From assembly GCF_014655955.1 (NCBI RefSeq), contig NZ_BNBO01000009.1, positions 124,001 to 188,000 on the forward strand: a stretch of 64,000 bases of DNA, in the 5' to 3' direction. The stretch is from Kitasatospora indigofera. Its GTDB lineage: Bacteria > Actinomycetota > Actinomycetes > Streptomycetales > Streptomycetaceae. Below are positions 29,801-35,811 of this stretch, in pieces (positions within the stretch are counted from its first letter, which is position 1; each line of letters starts with the position of its first letter). Under the pieces are notes generated by a model. That model was not told the DNA's origin and made no database searches. It saw only the letters and a list, made by a program, of their open reading frames with translations. A program made the translations under genes and the position numbers.

Positions 29801-31073
29801 AAACACTCAGCAACTCCAGCAAACCGTGAACAAGGTCCGCTCGAATCCCGAATACGAGGACCCGCTCGAGGCTGACAGCAGCATCGAAACGCGCACCATG
29901 ATCTCCTTTCTGGCGACCGCAGAAAAGGCCCAGCATCAAGACGTAGACCGTGTCGCCTCTGATAAAGAATTCACTCGTGTGATCCGGAAGTACAACTTGG
30001 GGTCAAGTACCATCGACTGGGCCGCCCTGCAGATGTGGGAATTCGGCGCTACTGAGGAGGAAGCCGACTTCTTCCGCGCCAACTACTGCCTCTTCATCGA
30101 CTGCGGCCTCATAGGCCAGATGCTCGGGACCAATGCCGTTGGTGACCCCCTCAGCACGCCCTTCGGAAACTCCCCGATGGAGAAGACCGCCAATTCAGTC
30201 GCCGGCTCAATGGCCGGTGTGGCAGCCCGGGGAGGCCGCCCCGGAGAGCTCATGGGCCTCTCTGAAGGGGCTCTCTCACGCTTGTGCGACAGCTTCGTCG
30301 CCAACACTCCCGTAGTGATGACAAACGGTGACTCGAAGCCGATTGATCAAGTCCAGGTAGGCGACAACGTCCTAGCTACTGACCCCCAGACAGGCGTCTC
30401 GGCTGCGAAGACCGTGACAGCCGTCATTACAACACCTGATGACGAAGACTTCACCGACCTGTCCTTCGGTGACAGTCAAGACCCCACGGCCACAGGGCCG
30501 GCTCCAGGGGCGACTCTCACGACCACCTGGCACCACCCCTTCTGGAGCCTCACTGCTGAGCGATGGACAGAGGCCAGCTCACTCCAGATTGGTGAAGAGC
30601 TGCGACAGCCTGACGGAGGGGCAGTCGCCATCAGGGGAGTTCACAATTACCATCGACAGGTCCTTACCTACAACCTCACGGTCACCGACTTCCACGCGTA
30701 CTATGTGTTGGCAGGCGAGACTCCGGTTCTCGTTCACAACAGCAGCAACTGCGGTATGCGAACGCATGATAAGGCCCGGGGTGCTGCCGGTGTCGATGAA
30801 ATGACGGAGACGTTTGAGAAGTTCTACAACAAGTCTGATATCTATAGTGAAAGCTACGGGAACGGACTCGAATTCTGGACCCCCTACGGCGTGCGTCAAG
30901 TGGATATCGCGGTCAGGAATCCAGACGGCAACCTTCACCTTTATGAGGTGAAGGTGAATAAATCGAACTACACGAAGGGTCAGCGGAGGAAGGATGAGTG
31001 GCTAGCGAAGACGTACGGATTTGAAACCTCAGTCGTCCGTCGCGGTACAGAGTGTCCAATCTGCAACCCTTAA
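23859..31073 (+). CDS. Secreted RHS-repeat polymorphic toxin with Hint domain and PD-(D/E)XK-like tip
   Basis: Contact or secreted antibacterial toxin of 2404 residues, from GTG 23859 with GAGGGGG at 23845-23851. A Sec signal lies at about residues 18-42. An SpvB-like opening (SYDSASVDGKTSSTNSQASWIGDGWDYS, about 327-354) leads to many YD/RHS repeats (TYDTAGRLTS, YDLRGREITS) and the core end ARE-YQ...YSNNNPVNLSDPSGL at about 1950-1969. A linker is followed by a pretoxin Hint domain from Cys2143 (CDSFVANTPV) to His2293-Asn2294 (VLVHNS), which should splice or cleave off the tip. The tip, residues 2295-2404, has Asp2349 (VDIAV) and Glu2363-Val-Lys2365 (YEVKVN) then QRRKDEWL, the layout of a PD-(D/E)XK nuclease, so DNA cleavage is predicted. 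Codon use becomes AT-richer after about 29770. An immunity gene follows at 17 bases. Confidence 0.9.
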   Translation: MLLLRNAGSVRGALGHLKGRLAVVIAAAVIGSLLAPVSVAVAAGPDYSRKWAPPNTALPRTPSVKGSNTAGVPAVKPTYPVPPTWQPPKDIKPTATPTGHASVKLGSAPAAAAKAPVAGEATEAGSEVGAAGLPVSLAPLAGSSAAGQSVQVDMADAKAAGAAGLPGPVVLLSRDGTADTASVRVSIDTAKLGTGYGADWAARARLVTLPACSLTTPQVPGCLEQTPVASHFDVASKKLVADVALPASGRPAKTQIQSLSAAGATSSATVLAAVSGSSSGGGTYAATSLNPSQAWTAGSSSGAFSYSYPIQAPPALAGSAPQVSLSYDSASVDGKTSSTNSQASWIGDGWDYSTGFIERSYQPCSRDGIANSGDQCWAGANLSLSLAGHSGELVQDDSSCQASPPGATEQSNCTWRLKDDDATKVQFLTGATNGTWNGSYIKVTDTGGTVFYFGLNHLPDASGNPTTKGPDSGSALTVPVYSPNAGDPCYDGAKGKASWCQTAWRWNLDYVVDPHGNLTTYAYTPEANFYSRGGGQNNGTGSSSSYTRASVLQSIGYGQLLSDQLNANGAYNPAAKIDFAVSERCVTSPAACDPAQRTSANAGNWPDVPLDQQCNAGAACTNYGPSFWTTKWLTSVTTKVRVNGAYQNVDSYALNHTFINVQNSSENTQVPWLSSVQRTGSDTQASPNAVPLPAVSFTAMLLRNRVDGTNLVPSRPEYNRPRIQLITTETGGTIGVDYKPADCSRVNGVMPASADTDTRSCFNVKWHQPNEQAGAQPVDDWFLRYPVSTVTSNPNTPGAVPMTTAYSYGSAAWHRDDSSLTQDMDRTWAQFRGYASVTSVVGSGQDGSPKSQKSTTFHQGMNGDITSTGTRNATVAGPMSGAVTDSDWLAGQTLESDTYTQAGGTITAYVVNTSSTPVTTATHNRGTYPALIARYAATSSTATSKSLKTDGTWRAASKTTTTDPAHGNRVSTSLDRADGLPDLCTRTGYAAGSDPQVLGIASEQVVVNGANACTATPTATNTSAWSRTYFDGQVFGQLGTAHNPTSVLVLDRFDTGGTPQFSTMTAGFDTYGRPTSATDPTTTDSAHPSGATITTSYTAVQAGELPSSTTVTTPAPAGAADVLTGRTTVTTFDTARSLPISVTDANNRVTTTAYDAAGRLTGVWLPGRAKPQSANQTFAYALPGTVNGTVVPPSVTSSSLRANGSYAVSIQIMDGTGRAIQTQASPALSAYTGRMISDVGYDSHGRAMRSNASWYNNDAPPSSTLYQTTTQQVPAQSHTVYDGLGRTTTTEFLAYGVVQSSSTVAYPGADRTDSNPPAGSTASSTVVDARGRTTQLWQYKTPTATGNPADADVTTYTYTADGQVATQKDAAGNTWTHGYDLRGREITSTDPDTGTSIRTYDTAGRLTSSTDARNQSIAFTYDLLGRPTGTYTGSVAAANQLTGFTYDTVLKGQPATTTRYVGGMGGSAYTSAVLTYDTAYRPTTSTVTIPGSEIGSSTPFTYTYQATYNAITGALTSDYRSAVGDIAAESIDYKYDKYGPLSSFGTAATTYDTSSNWDAYGRNIRSTMNPWGTQIVVTNTYDESTGRPLSQYVDKQTAATGAVQQNTYAYNASGQITAIRSIPDNTPGVTDLQCFGYDYLGRLTTAWSDTGTLTLAPQPTVGNQGSCTNTTPTSGAQIPARTTVGGPAPYWQSYTYDLTGNRKQLVEHDPSGDPTKDTTVNQTFPPAGTVNTALPNPQTGGTGGPHALTASTTTTPTATLGSTSQYDTAGNTTAVTDTSGTATLTWNPEGKLATYTKTGSAGPTTYLYDATGNQLIRRDPGKTTITLGGDELVYDTAAQTVTGTRYYQIPGGITLVRQGGKATYQINDHHGTGTLALDATTLTESRRTNDPFGNPRGTQPTTWAGDHGYVGGTKDDATGLTNLGAREYQPTTGRFLNPDPLLDPASPQQWNGYAYSNNNPVNLSDPSGLIAYDPETGVTAGNTQQLQQTVNKVRSNPEYEDPLEADSSIETRTMISFLATAEKAQHQDVDRVASDKEFTRVIRKYNLGSSTIDWAALQMWEFGATEEEADFFRANYCLFIDCGLIGQMLGTNAVGDPLSTPFGNSPMEKTANSVAGSMAGVAARGGRPGELMGLSEGALSRLCDSFVANTPVVMTNGDSKPIDQVQVGDNVLATDPQTGVSAAKTVTAVITTPDDEDFTDLSFGDSQDPTATGPAPGATLTTTWHHPFWSLTAERWTEASSLQIGEELRQPDGGAVAIRGVHNYHRQVLTYNLTVTDFHAYYVLAGETPVLVHNSSNCGMRTHDKARGAAGVDEMTETFEKFYNKSDIYSESYGNGLEFWTPYGVRQVDIAVRNPDGNLHLYEVKVNKSNYTKGQRRKDEWLAKTYGFETSVVRRGTECPICNP

Positions 31074-31089
31074 CCTGAGAGGATGGCCA

Positions 31090-31413
31090 GTGAGTAGCGA
31101 CTTTGGATTCTGGAAGCGCTGTATCGGGGACCCGGAGGAAGTTTTCGACAACCTTGCCGACGGTGACACCAGCGACCTCGTCGTGAGCCCTGACGTATTG
31201 CGCTTCAGGGAGGAATTGCTGACTAGATGGCCTGATGTGGACGGCGTTATGGAGCCGTCCCAGTTCGACCTGGAAGAGGAGCCGGATGATGCAGCCAAGT
31301 ACGTCCTTCTGACCCTTTCGGTTCGCCAATTGGACTATCTCCCGGATATTCTTGATATGGCGAAGAAGAATGGCCTCGTTGGATTTAGCGGAGTAGCAGG
31401 CGAGCCGATTTAG
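31090..31413 (+). CDS. Probable immunity protein of the RHS toxin
   Basis: Acidic cytoplasmic protein of 107 residues placed 16 bases after the toxin stop, which is the canonical immunity position. I choose GTG 31090 (MSSDFGFWKR) because GAGAGGA stands at 31077-31083; an ATG at 31021 lies inside the toxin gene. The sequence FWKRCIGDPEEVFDNLADGD followed by VLRFREELLTRWPDVDGV occurs in unnamed proteins next to other actinobacterial toxins as I recall them, but I give no family name. High Asp/Glu content fits a DNA-mimicking or positively charged nuclease-binding inhibitor. Base composition is lower in GC than in chromosomal neighbours, like the toxin tip. Confidence 0.8.
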   Translation: MSSDFGFWKRCIGDPEEVFDNLADGDTSDLVVSPDVLRFREELLTRWPDVDGVMEPSQFDLEEEPDDAAKYVLLTLSVRQLDYLPDILDMAKKNGLVGFSGVAGEPI

Positions 31414-31448
31414 GTTTCCAGCCTGCCACGCATCCGAAGATTTGCGGT

Positions 31449-31469
31449 CCTGTAGGTGTCACCTACAGG
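31449..31469 (+). terminator. Terminator 1 of the toxin-immunity operon
   Basis: CCTGTAGGTG and CACCTACAGG are perfect 10-base arms around one central T, 36 bases after the immunity stop. The centre of the stem must open to form the loop. Confidence 0.6.
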
Positions 31470-31506
31470 GGCCCGTTTCGGCTTAACGGCAGTCGCTGAC
31501 GGCAAC

Positions 31507-31536
31507 GTCGGCGGACACCAGGTGGTGTCCGCCGAC
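31507..31536 (+). terminator. Terminator 2 of the toxin-immunity operon
   Basis: GTCGGCGGACACCA (31507-31520) pairs perfectly with 31523-31536 around GG, a 14-bp stem, in tandem with the hairpin just upstream. Confidence 0.65.
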
Positions 31537-31637
31537 GCTGGCGCGTGTGTCAGGGGCGATCGAGGGCGATGCCGAGTGTGGTCATAGCTTCGCATTGGAG
31601 GCGGAGTCGGACGTGTAATGGTGAAGTCGGGTATGGA

Positions 31638-31725
31638 GGACCATCCCCGCGGGCGCGGGGAGCAGTCGACGCTGCTTCCCAGATCCTCTTCCCCAGGGAC
31701 CCGACCCGGCGGGCGCAGGGAGTAG
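31638..31725. CRISPR. Remnant of a type I-E CRISPR array (2 repeats, 1 spacer)
   Basis: Repeat 1 (31638-31665, 28 bases) contains CCCCGCGGGCGCGGGG between GGACCAT and AGCAG. Read on the minus strand it begins CTGCTCCCCGCGCC and ends GGATGGTCC, the pattern of type I-E repeats in actinobacteria. Repeat 2 (31697-31725) is a degenerate copy (GGACCCGACCCGGCGGGCGC, then AGGGAGTAG) with about six changes. They enclose a 31-base spacer, so the 59-base period is close to the normal 61. A still weaker match begins near 31758, another 61 bases on. No cas genes are present in the window. I judge it a decayed or captured array end. Confidence 0.5.
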
Positions 31726-31946
31726 CAGACGATCGAGAAGTCCTTGTCGCCTGTTTCGGGAACATCCGACGAGGTGCGCCAGGGTGCGACCGTCCAGCTG
31801 CGATTCCGTAGTGCTGGTCGGGGGAGGCGGAGCGCCCAGGCGCGGGCCAGACCGCCGCCCTGATCCCGACGGCCGTACCGTTCACCGGGTGAGCGGGGCA
31901 GGTTACCCCGCGACCTTGTCCGGGCGGGACTTGCCGTAGCGCTCCC

Positions 31947-32174
31947 ATGCGGCCTGCTACCGTCACCATCCTGCTCGCCATCCTCACCACTGCCGGATGC
32001 GGGTCCGCCAGCGGCGGGTCCACCGCGAACCCCGCGAGCAGCGGCAGCGTGTCCCTGACCTACCTGCAGAAGGCCGGTACGGAGTGCACTAGCGGCGACT
32101 ACACCGCGATGTCCGCAGATCTGAAGATCGGCATCCACCATGTCGCGGGGGTCACCGACCAGGTCACCGGCTGA
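31947..32174 (+). CDS. Short lipoprotein, probably a truncated remnant
   Basis: 75 residues, MRPATVTILLAILTTAGCGSASGG onwards, with a clear lipobox LTTAGC at residues 13-18 for lipid attachment of Cys18. After a Ser/Gly-rich linker only about 40 residues follow (LTYLQKAGTECTSGDYTAMSADLK), too few for a normal binding lipoprotein domain. No good ribosome site is seen. I regard it as the 5' part of a broken gene; it may still yield a small lipoprotein. Confidence 0.4.
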   Translation: MRPATVTILLAILTTAGCGSASGGSTANPASSGSVSLTYLQKAGTECTSGDYTAMSADLKIGIHHVAGVTDQVTG

Positions 32175-32403
32175 CCCTGTCCAGCCGGTGGCAGGGCTCT
32201 GTGCGCGGTGAAGGTGTCCTCCACTGCGAGCCGGTGTGGCGCGGCCCAGGATCCCAGCAACAGTGACGAGTCGGTGGGCGAGTTGCGGACCTGTGGTCCC
32301 AGGCGAGAACCGAGCAGCGTACGGGAAATGCGTCTGAAGTCGCCATTCTTTGTCCTCGCGGGCTCTGGTGACACCCCTGATCTGCGAGTCCATCAGCTGC
32401 TGA
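32175..32403. other. Island spacer, no supported gene
   Basis: Frames exist on the minus strand but none has a start site or recognisable content. A 13-base palindrome ATCAGC-T-GCTGAT lies at about 32393-32405 over the stop region of the next gene. Confidence 0.3.
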
Positions 32404-32940
32404 TCAGCTGGTGGGAGCGCTGCCTTCCGGGGCTTGGGTCGGGCCGGGGTGCATGCCGGCTTTGAGCTCGCTCATGGCCGCCCGGGCGACCTGGTCGACG
32501 GGGTCCTTCTCGCCGTACCCGTAGTCGATGGCGCTCTCCCGGTGGCCGGCTGCGGCGAACAGCCATCGCAGCCCGTACTTCGTCGCCCCCAGCCACACTT
32601 CGAACTGTTGGCCGGCGTAGGTGAAGCGGACCGATTCGGCACCGTCCACCGTGACGATCTGTCCGTCCAGCCGGTAGGCGAGCTCTTGCAGCGGCGTCCG
32701 CTCCTGGTCCATCCCGGCCTCGCATCGTACGGCGAGGACCGAAGACAGCGGCCCCATGATGACCGAGCCCTCCTGAGTGGTGAGCCGGAAGCCCGGCTGT
32801 CCCGCGATGTCGGCCGAACTGCCGTCCGTCGCGCCGGCGAAGGCGAACGCGCCCACCGTGAAGGTGCCCGCCTTGGCTTCGTACCAGCCGTCGGCCAGCA
32901 GTACCGCCACGACCTCGTTGGCGTTGACGTGCAGGCTCAT
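32404..32940 (-). CDS. Hypothetical protein, coupled to the gene upstream
   Basis: 178 residues from ATG 32940, whose ATGA overlaps the stop of the upstream gene. It opens MSLHVNANEVVAVLLADGWYEA, has a beta-rich body (GSVIMGPLSSVLAVRCEAG, VRFTYAGQQFEVWLG) and a helical end. No signal peptide or membrane segment. I do not recognise the family. Both genes point away from the transposase remnant and look like surviving cargo of a larger module. Confidence 0.65.
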   Translation of the reverse strand: MSLHVNANEVVAVLLADGWYEAKAGTFTVGAFAFAGATDGSSADIAGQPGFRLTTQEGSVIMGPLSSVLAVRCEAGMDQERTPLQELAYRLDGQIVTVDGAESVRFTYAGQQFEVWLGATKYGLRWLFAAAGHRESAIDYGYGEKDPVDQVARAAMSELKAGMHPGPTQAPEGSAPTS

Positions 32941-33565
32941 GACTGCTTCCCCTTCTCGGTGGCGCGAGCCGCCGAGGCGGCCCGCGCCTTCTGCTCCGCC
33001 AGGCGCTGCACCTCGCGGTCATGCTCAAAGCGCCGTGCCCACTCGATCAGCTCCGCGGGCGAATAGTCCGGTTCGGTTTCCCGCATCACCGGCGGGGCCG
33101 GCTCGTAGGGGCGCCGACCCCTGGCGAGAGGGATGCTGCGGGCGCTGCGCGGCATCCCATGGGTCCGTCGGCGCTGTGCCTGCATGGCCGCCACCACGTC
33201 CGTGACGTATCCGGGCGAGGACCGCGGTCCAGCGGACGGCTCGACCAGTGTGGTGTCGACGACGGTCCGTCGGGTCCGGCACCGATGGCAGCCACCGGAG
33301 TCGTCCAGGAGCCAGCCGTCCTCGCACTGGGCCATCTCGCACCCGGAAGGGGCGAGCAGGTCGTAGGCGAGGTGGTCGGCCCGTTGCGCGATCTCGGGGC
33401 CCGTCGGGTGCGAGTACCGCTGGAACCAGCGACGCTCCACCCGCAACCGCAGATCCTCCGGTCCCCGGTGGGCGAACTGGTCGATCACCAGGACGCGGAC
33501 AGTCTGCGGGATACCCCCGTGACGGACCAGAGCGGCCAGCGCCAGGAGCGGGTCCAGCATGACCG
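32937..33565 (-). CDS. Zinc-ribbon-like hypothetical protein, 5'-truncated
   Basis: About 200 residues of a soluble basic protein whose N-terminus is missing. The cysteine pattern CEMAQCEDGWL followed by CHRCRTRR (C-x4-C and C-x2-C about 15 residues later) suggests a zinc ribbon, and the C-terminus (SPAELIEWARRFEHDREVQRLAEQKARAAS) is a charged helix. The frame continues upstream to 33734, but beyond about 33565 it is the antisense of transposase sequence, so the real 5' end has been replaced. Such C-terminal zinc ribbons occur in actinobacterial plasmid and phage-type DNA-binding proteins, but I make no assignment. Confidence 0.5.
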
Positions 33566-34377
33566 GCGTCGATCCAGCGGGGTCGGACTCGATCGCCGTG
33601 GACGGCAAGGCCGCCCGCGGCTCCCGGCACGGCACCTCGCCCGCCGCCCACCTGCTGTCCGTGATGACCAGCGACGGCCGGACCATCACCCAACTGCGGG
33701 TGCCCGACAAGACCAACGAGATCATCTGCTTCACCGCTCTGCTGGCGTCTTACGACCTGACGGAGTCACGGTCACGGCCGATGCCCTGCATACCCAGCAT
33801 GGCCAGGTGCGCTTCCTGGTCGAGGAGAAGGAGGCCCGCTACCTGTTGGTGGTCAAGGCTAACCAGCCCGAACTGCATCGCCGGCTGCGGTCGCTGCCCC
33901 GGAAGGACGTCACCGCACGCCGCTACGACCGCGAGGCTGGCCACGGCCGTCGGGAGACCCGCGTGACCAGAGCCCTCACCGTCACCGACCTTGGGCTCGA
34001 CTTCCCCCACGCCGTCCAGGCCGCACGGATCCCTGCGCTCCCACACCGACCTCCAGACCGGCACCGTCAGCCGCCAGACCGTCTACGCGATCACTGACCT
34101 GACCTCGCAACAGGCCTCACCGCAACGGCTCGGCCAGGTCGCCAGATCGCAGTGGACTATTGAGAACCGGTTCCACTTCGTCCGTGGCACCACCTTCGCT
34201 GAAGACGCCCCGAAGATCCACACCGGCCACGGCCCCGAGAACATGGCGACCCTGCGCAACCTGGCGGTCAGCACGCTGCGGCAGCACGGGGACCGCAACA
34301 TCGCCGCCGACCTCCGGCACACCTCGCCTGACCAGCACACTCACAAGATCACGGGAATTTGCGACGACCCTGGTTCG
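33566..34377 (+). pseudogene. ISAs1-family transposase remnant, truncated and frameshifted
   Basis: DDE transposase fragment in three frames. The first piece has SIAVDGKAARGSRHGT and KTNEIICFTALLASYDL; after a +/-1 shift near 33765 comes VTADALHTQHGQVRFLVEEK with LLVVKANQPELH; after a second shift near 34030 comes TVYAITDLTSQQ and SQWTIENRFHFVRGTTFAED to GHGPENMATLRNLAV. These are the catalytic region signatures of ISAs1-type enzymes. The N-terminal third is absent, and the element ends are not evident. It cannot be active. It sits between the truncated zinc-ribbon gene and the 3' end of the intact ldhA. Confidence 0.82.
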
Positions 34378-34408
34378 TGCAGGCCCGGTCCGGGTGGTCG
34401 GCGGCTGG

Positions 34409-35413
34409 TCAGGTGTCCGTGTTTTTGGGGACGAGGGTGTTCTCGTTGGTGTGGCCGGCTTCGAAGTCGTGGATGTTGCGGACGGTGGCGTCGATGATCT
34501 GGCCGACGGCGGTGCGGGTGAAGTACGCCTGGTGGGAGGTGACCAGTACCTGCGGGAAGGTCATCAGCCGGGCGAGGACGTCGTCGTCGATGCCCTCCAC
34601 GGAGCGGTCGAAGAAGAAGAGGCCGGTCTCCTCCTCGTAGACGTCCAGGCCGACTCCGGAGAGCCGGCCGGAGCGTAGGGTCTCGACCAGGGCGGCGGTG
34701 TCGATGAGGCCGCCGCGGCTGGAGTTCACCAGGATGGCGTCGTTCTTCATGGTGGCGAGGGCTTCGGCGTCGATCAGGTGGTGGGTGGCGGGCAGCAGGG
34801 GCACGTGGAGGCTGATGAGGTCGCTGCGGGCGAGCAGGTCCTCGCGTTCGACGTAGGTCATGCCGAGTTCCAGGCAGTTGGGGTTGGGGGCGATGTCCCA
34901 GCCGAGCAGGGTGGTGCCGAAGCCGTGGGCGATCCGGGCGAAGCACTCGCCGATCTTGCCGGTGCCGACCACACCGACGGTCATGCCGTGGATGTCGCGC
35001 CCCATCAGCCCGTCGAGGCGGAAGTCGAACTCGCGCGAGCGGTTGGCGGCGCGGGTGAGCCGCCGGTTCACGGCCAGCGCCAGGGCCCACGCGTGTTCAG
35101 CAACCGCGTAAGGGCTGTAATAGGAGACCCGAGCCACCGTGAGACCGAGCTCGGCAGCGGCGTCCAGGTCGATGTTGTTGAAGCCGGTGGAGCGCTGGGC
35201 GATCAGCTTGGTGCCGCCCGCGGCGAGGACAGCCAGCGTCTCGGCATCCAGGACGTCGTTGACGCTACTGCTGACCACCGGATGACCGGCGGCGAGCGGC
35301 GCGGTGTCACGGTTGAGGAAGACCGCCAGGCTGCGCAGTGCGTGCCGTTGGGCGAAGGCCTGCTCCAGTAGGGGCCGCTCGTCTTGTTGGACGCCGTACG
35401 CGAGGATCTCCAT
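34409..35413 (-). CDS. ldhA: D-2-hydroxyacid (D-lactate) dehydrogenase, intact island copy
   Basis: NAD-dependent cytoplasmic enzyme reducing pyruvate to D-lactate or acting on a related 2-keto acid. Full length, 334 residues from ATG 35413. N-domain residues with QRSTGFNNIDLDAAAELGL; NAD motif GTGKIGECFARIAHGFG near 152; catalytic Arg in NSSRGG, Glu in DVYEEETG and His in TSHQAYF. It is about as long as, and some 90% or more identical by eye to, the split copy whose halves flank the island. Its start has GAGGGG almost touching the ATG, unlike the well-spaced GGAAGG of the broken copy. It probably replaces the lost function. Confidence 0.93.
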   Translation of the reverse strand: MEILAYGVQQDERPLLEQAFAQRHALRSLAVFLNRDTAPLAAGHPVVSSSVNDVLDAETLAVLAAGGTKLIAQRSTGFNNIDLDAAAELGLTVARVSYYSPYAVAEHAWALALAVNRRLTRAANRSREFDFRLDGLMGRDIHGMTVGVVGTGKIGECFARIAHGFGTTLLGWDIAPNPNCLELGMTYVEREDLLARSDLISLHVPLLPATHHLIDAEALATMKNDAILVNSSRGGLIDTAALVETLRSGRLSGVGLDVYEEETGLFFFDRSVEGIDDDVLARLMTFPQVLVTSHQAYFTRTAVGQIIDATVRNIHDFEAGHTNENTLVPKNTDT

Positions 35414-35423
35414 CCCCTCACGC

Positions 35424-35502
35424 TACCGAGATGCCCACGGATGATGGGGTGTGGCTTGCCGGGCGAGTCGTACTTACACTACGTATTGACGATCTACGCG
35501 AC
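35424..35502. other. Right end of the island, AT-rich junction with inverted repeat
   Basis: Between the intact ldhA and the 5' fragment. 35469-35497 is strongly AT-richer than its surroundings and contains TACGTA; at the border CTACGC-GACT-GCGTAG (35494-35507) forms an inverted repeat with 6-base arms centred on the crossover word GCGAC. This is a good candidate for a recombination site, and must also hold the promoter of the intact ldhA. Confidence 0.5.
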
Positions 35503-35811
35503 TGCGTAGGGGCTGTAGTAGGAGACCCGGGCCACCGTGAGGCCGAGTTCGGCGGCGGCGTCCAGGTCGATGTTGTTGAAGCCGGTGGAGCGCTGGGCGA
35601 TCAGCTTGGTGCCGCCCGTGGCGAGGACGCCGAGGGTCTCGGCGTCCAGGACGTCGTTGACGCTGCTGCTGACCACCGGGTGGCCGACGGCGAGCGGGGC
35701 GGTGTCGTGGTTGAGGAACACGTCGAGGGCGCGCAGGGCGTGGCGGCCCTCGAAGGCGGCGGCCAGCAGCGGCCGCTCGTCGGCCTGTACGCCGTAGGCG
35801 AGGATCTCCAT
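35494..35811 (-). pseudogene. ldhA: ldhA 5' fragment (right half of a split gene)
   Basis: First 105 codons of the resident ldhA, from ATG 35811 (MEILAYGVQADERPLL) to ...SYYSPYAVA, followed directly by TAG made by island DNA. GGAAGG stands about 9 bases before the start, and the natural promoter must lie upstream. The remaining 228 codons are at 18508-19194. The piece covers the substrate-binding N-domain only, so the peptide should be inactive, though it may be transcribed and translated. Confidence 0.88.

Larger units (their letters stand above)
19196..35502. mobile_element. 16.3-kb genomic island inserted in ldhA
   Basis: The segment separates two halves of one ldhA gene. GCGAC stands at both borders (19196-19200 and 35498-35502); removing one copy and the DNA between joins codon 105 to codon 106 in frame and gives 333 residues, against 334 in the intact paralogue. 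Cargo: LamG/FG-GAP protein, RHS toxin, immunity gene, CRISPR-like remnant, decayed genes, broken transposase, and a complete replacement ldhA at the right end. I found no integrase, relaxase or complete transposase inside. The insertion is seen in the sequence; the mechanism is inferred. Confidence 0.8.

Noticed and set aside
31021-31089. Longer start for the immunity gene
   Set aside because: It lies within the last toxin codons; GAGAGGA before GTG 31090 is a better start.
31819-31860. Fourth CRISPR repeat at the expected 61-base step
   Set aside because: Only general GC-richness; no match to the repeat core.
33566-33734. N-terminal extension of the zinc-ribbon gene
   Set aside because: This part is the reverse complement of transposase coding sequence, so it does not belong to the gene.
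33566-34377. Active insertion sequence
   Set aside because: N-terminal third missing, two frameshifts, no terminal inverted repeats found.
18508-35811. Simple tandem duplication or single-crossover plasmid integration at ldhA
   Set aside because: Single crossover would leave two full-length genes; here there is one intact copy plus two complementary halves that meet at the same codon.
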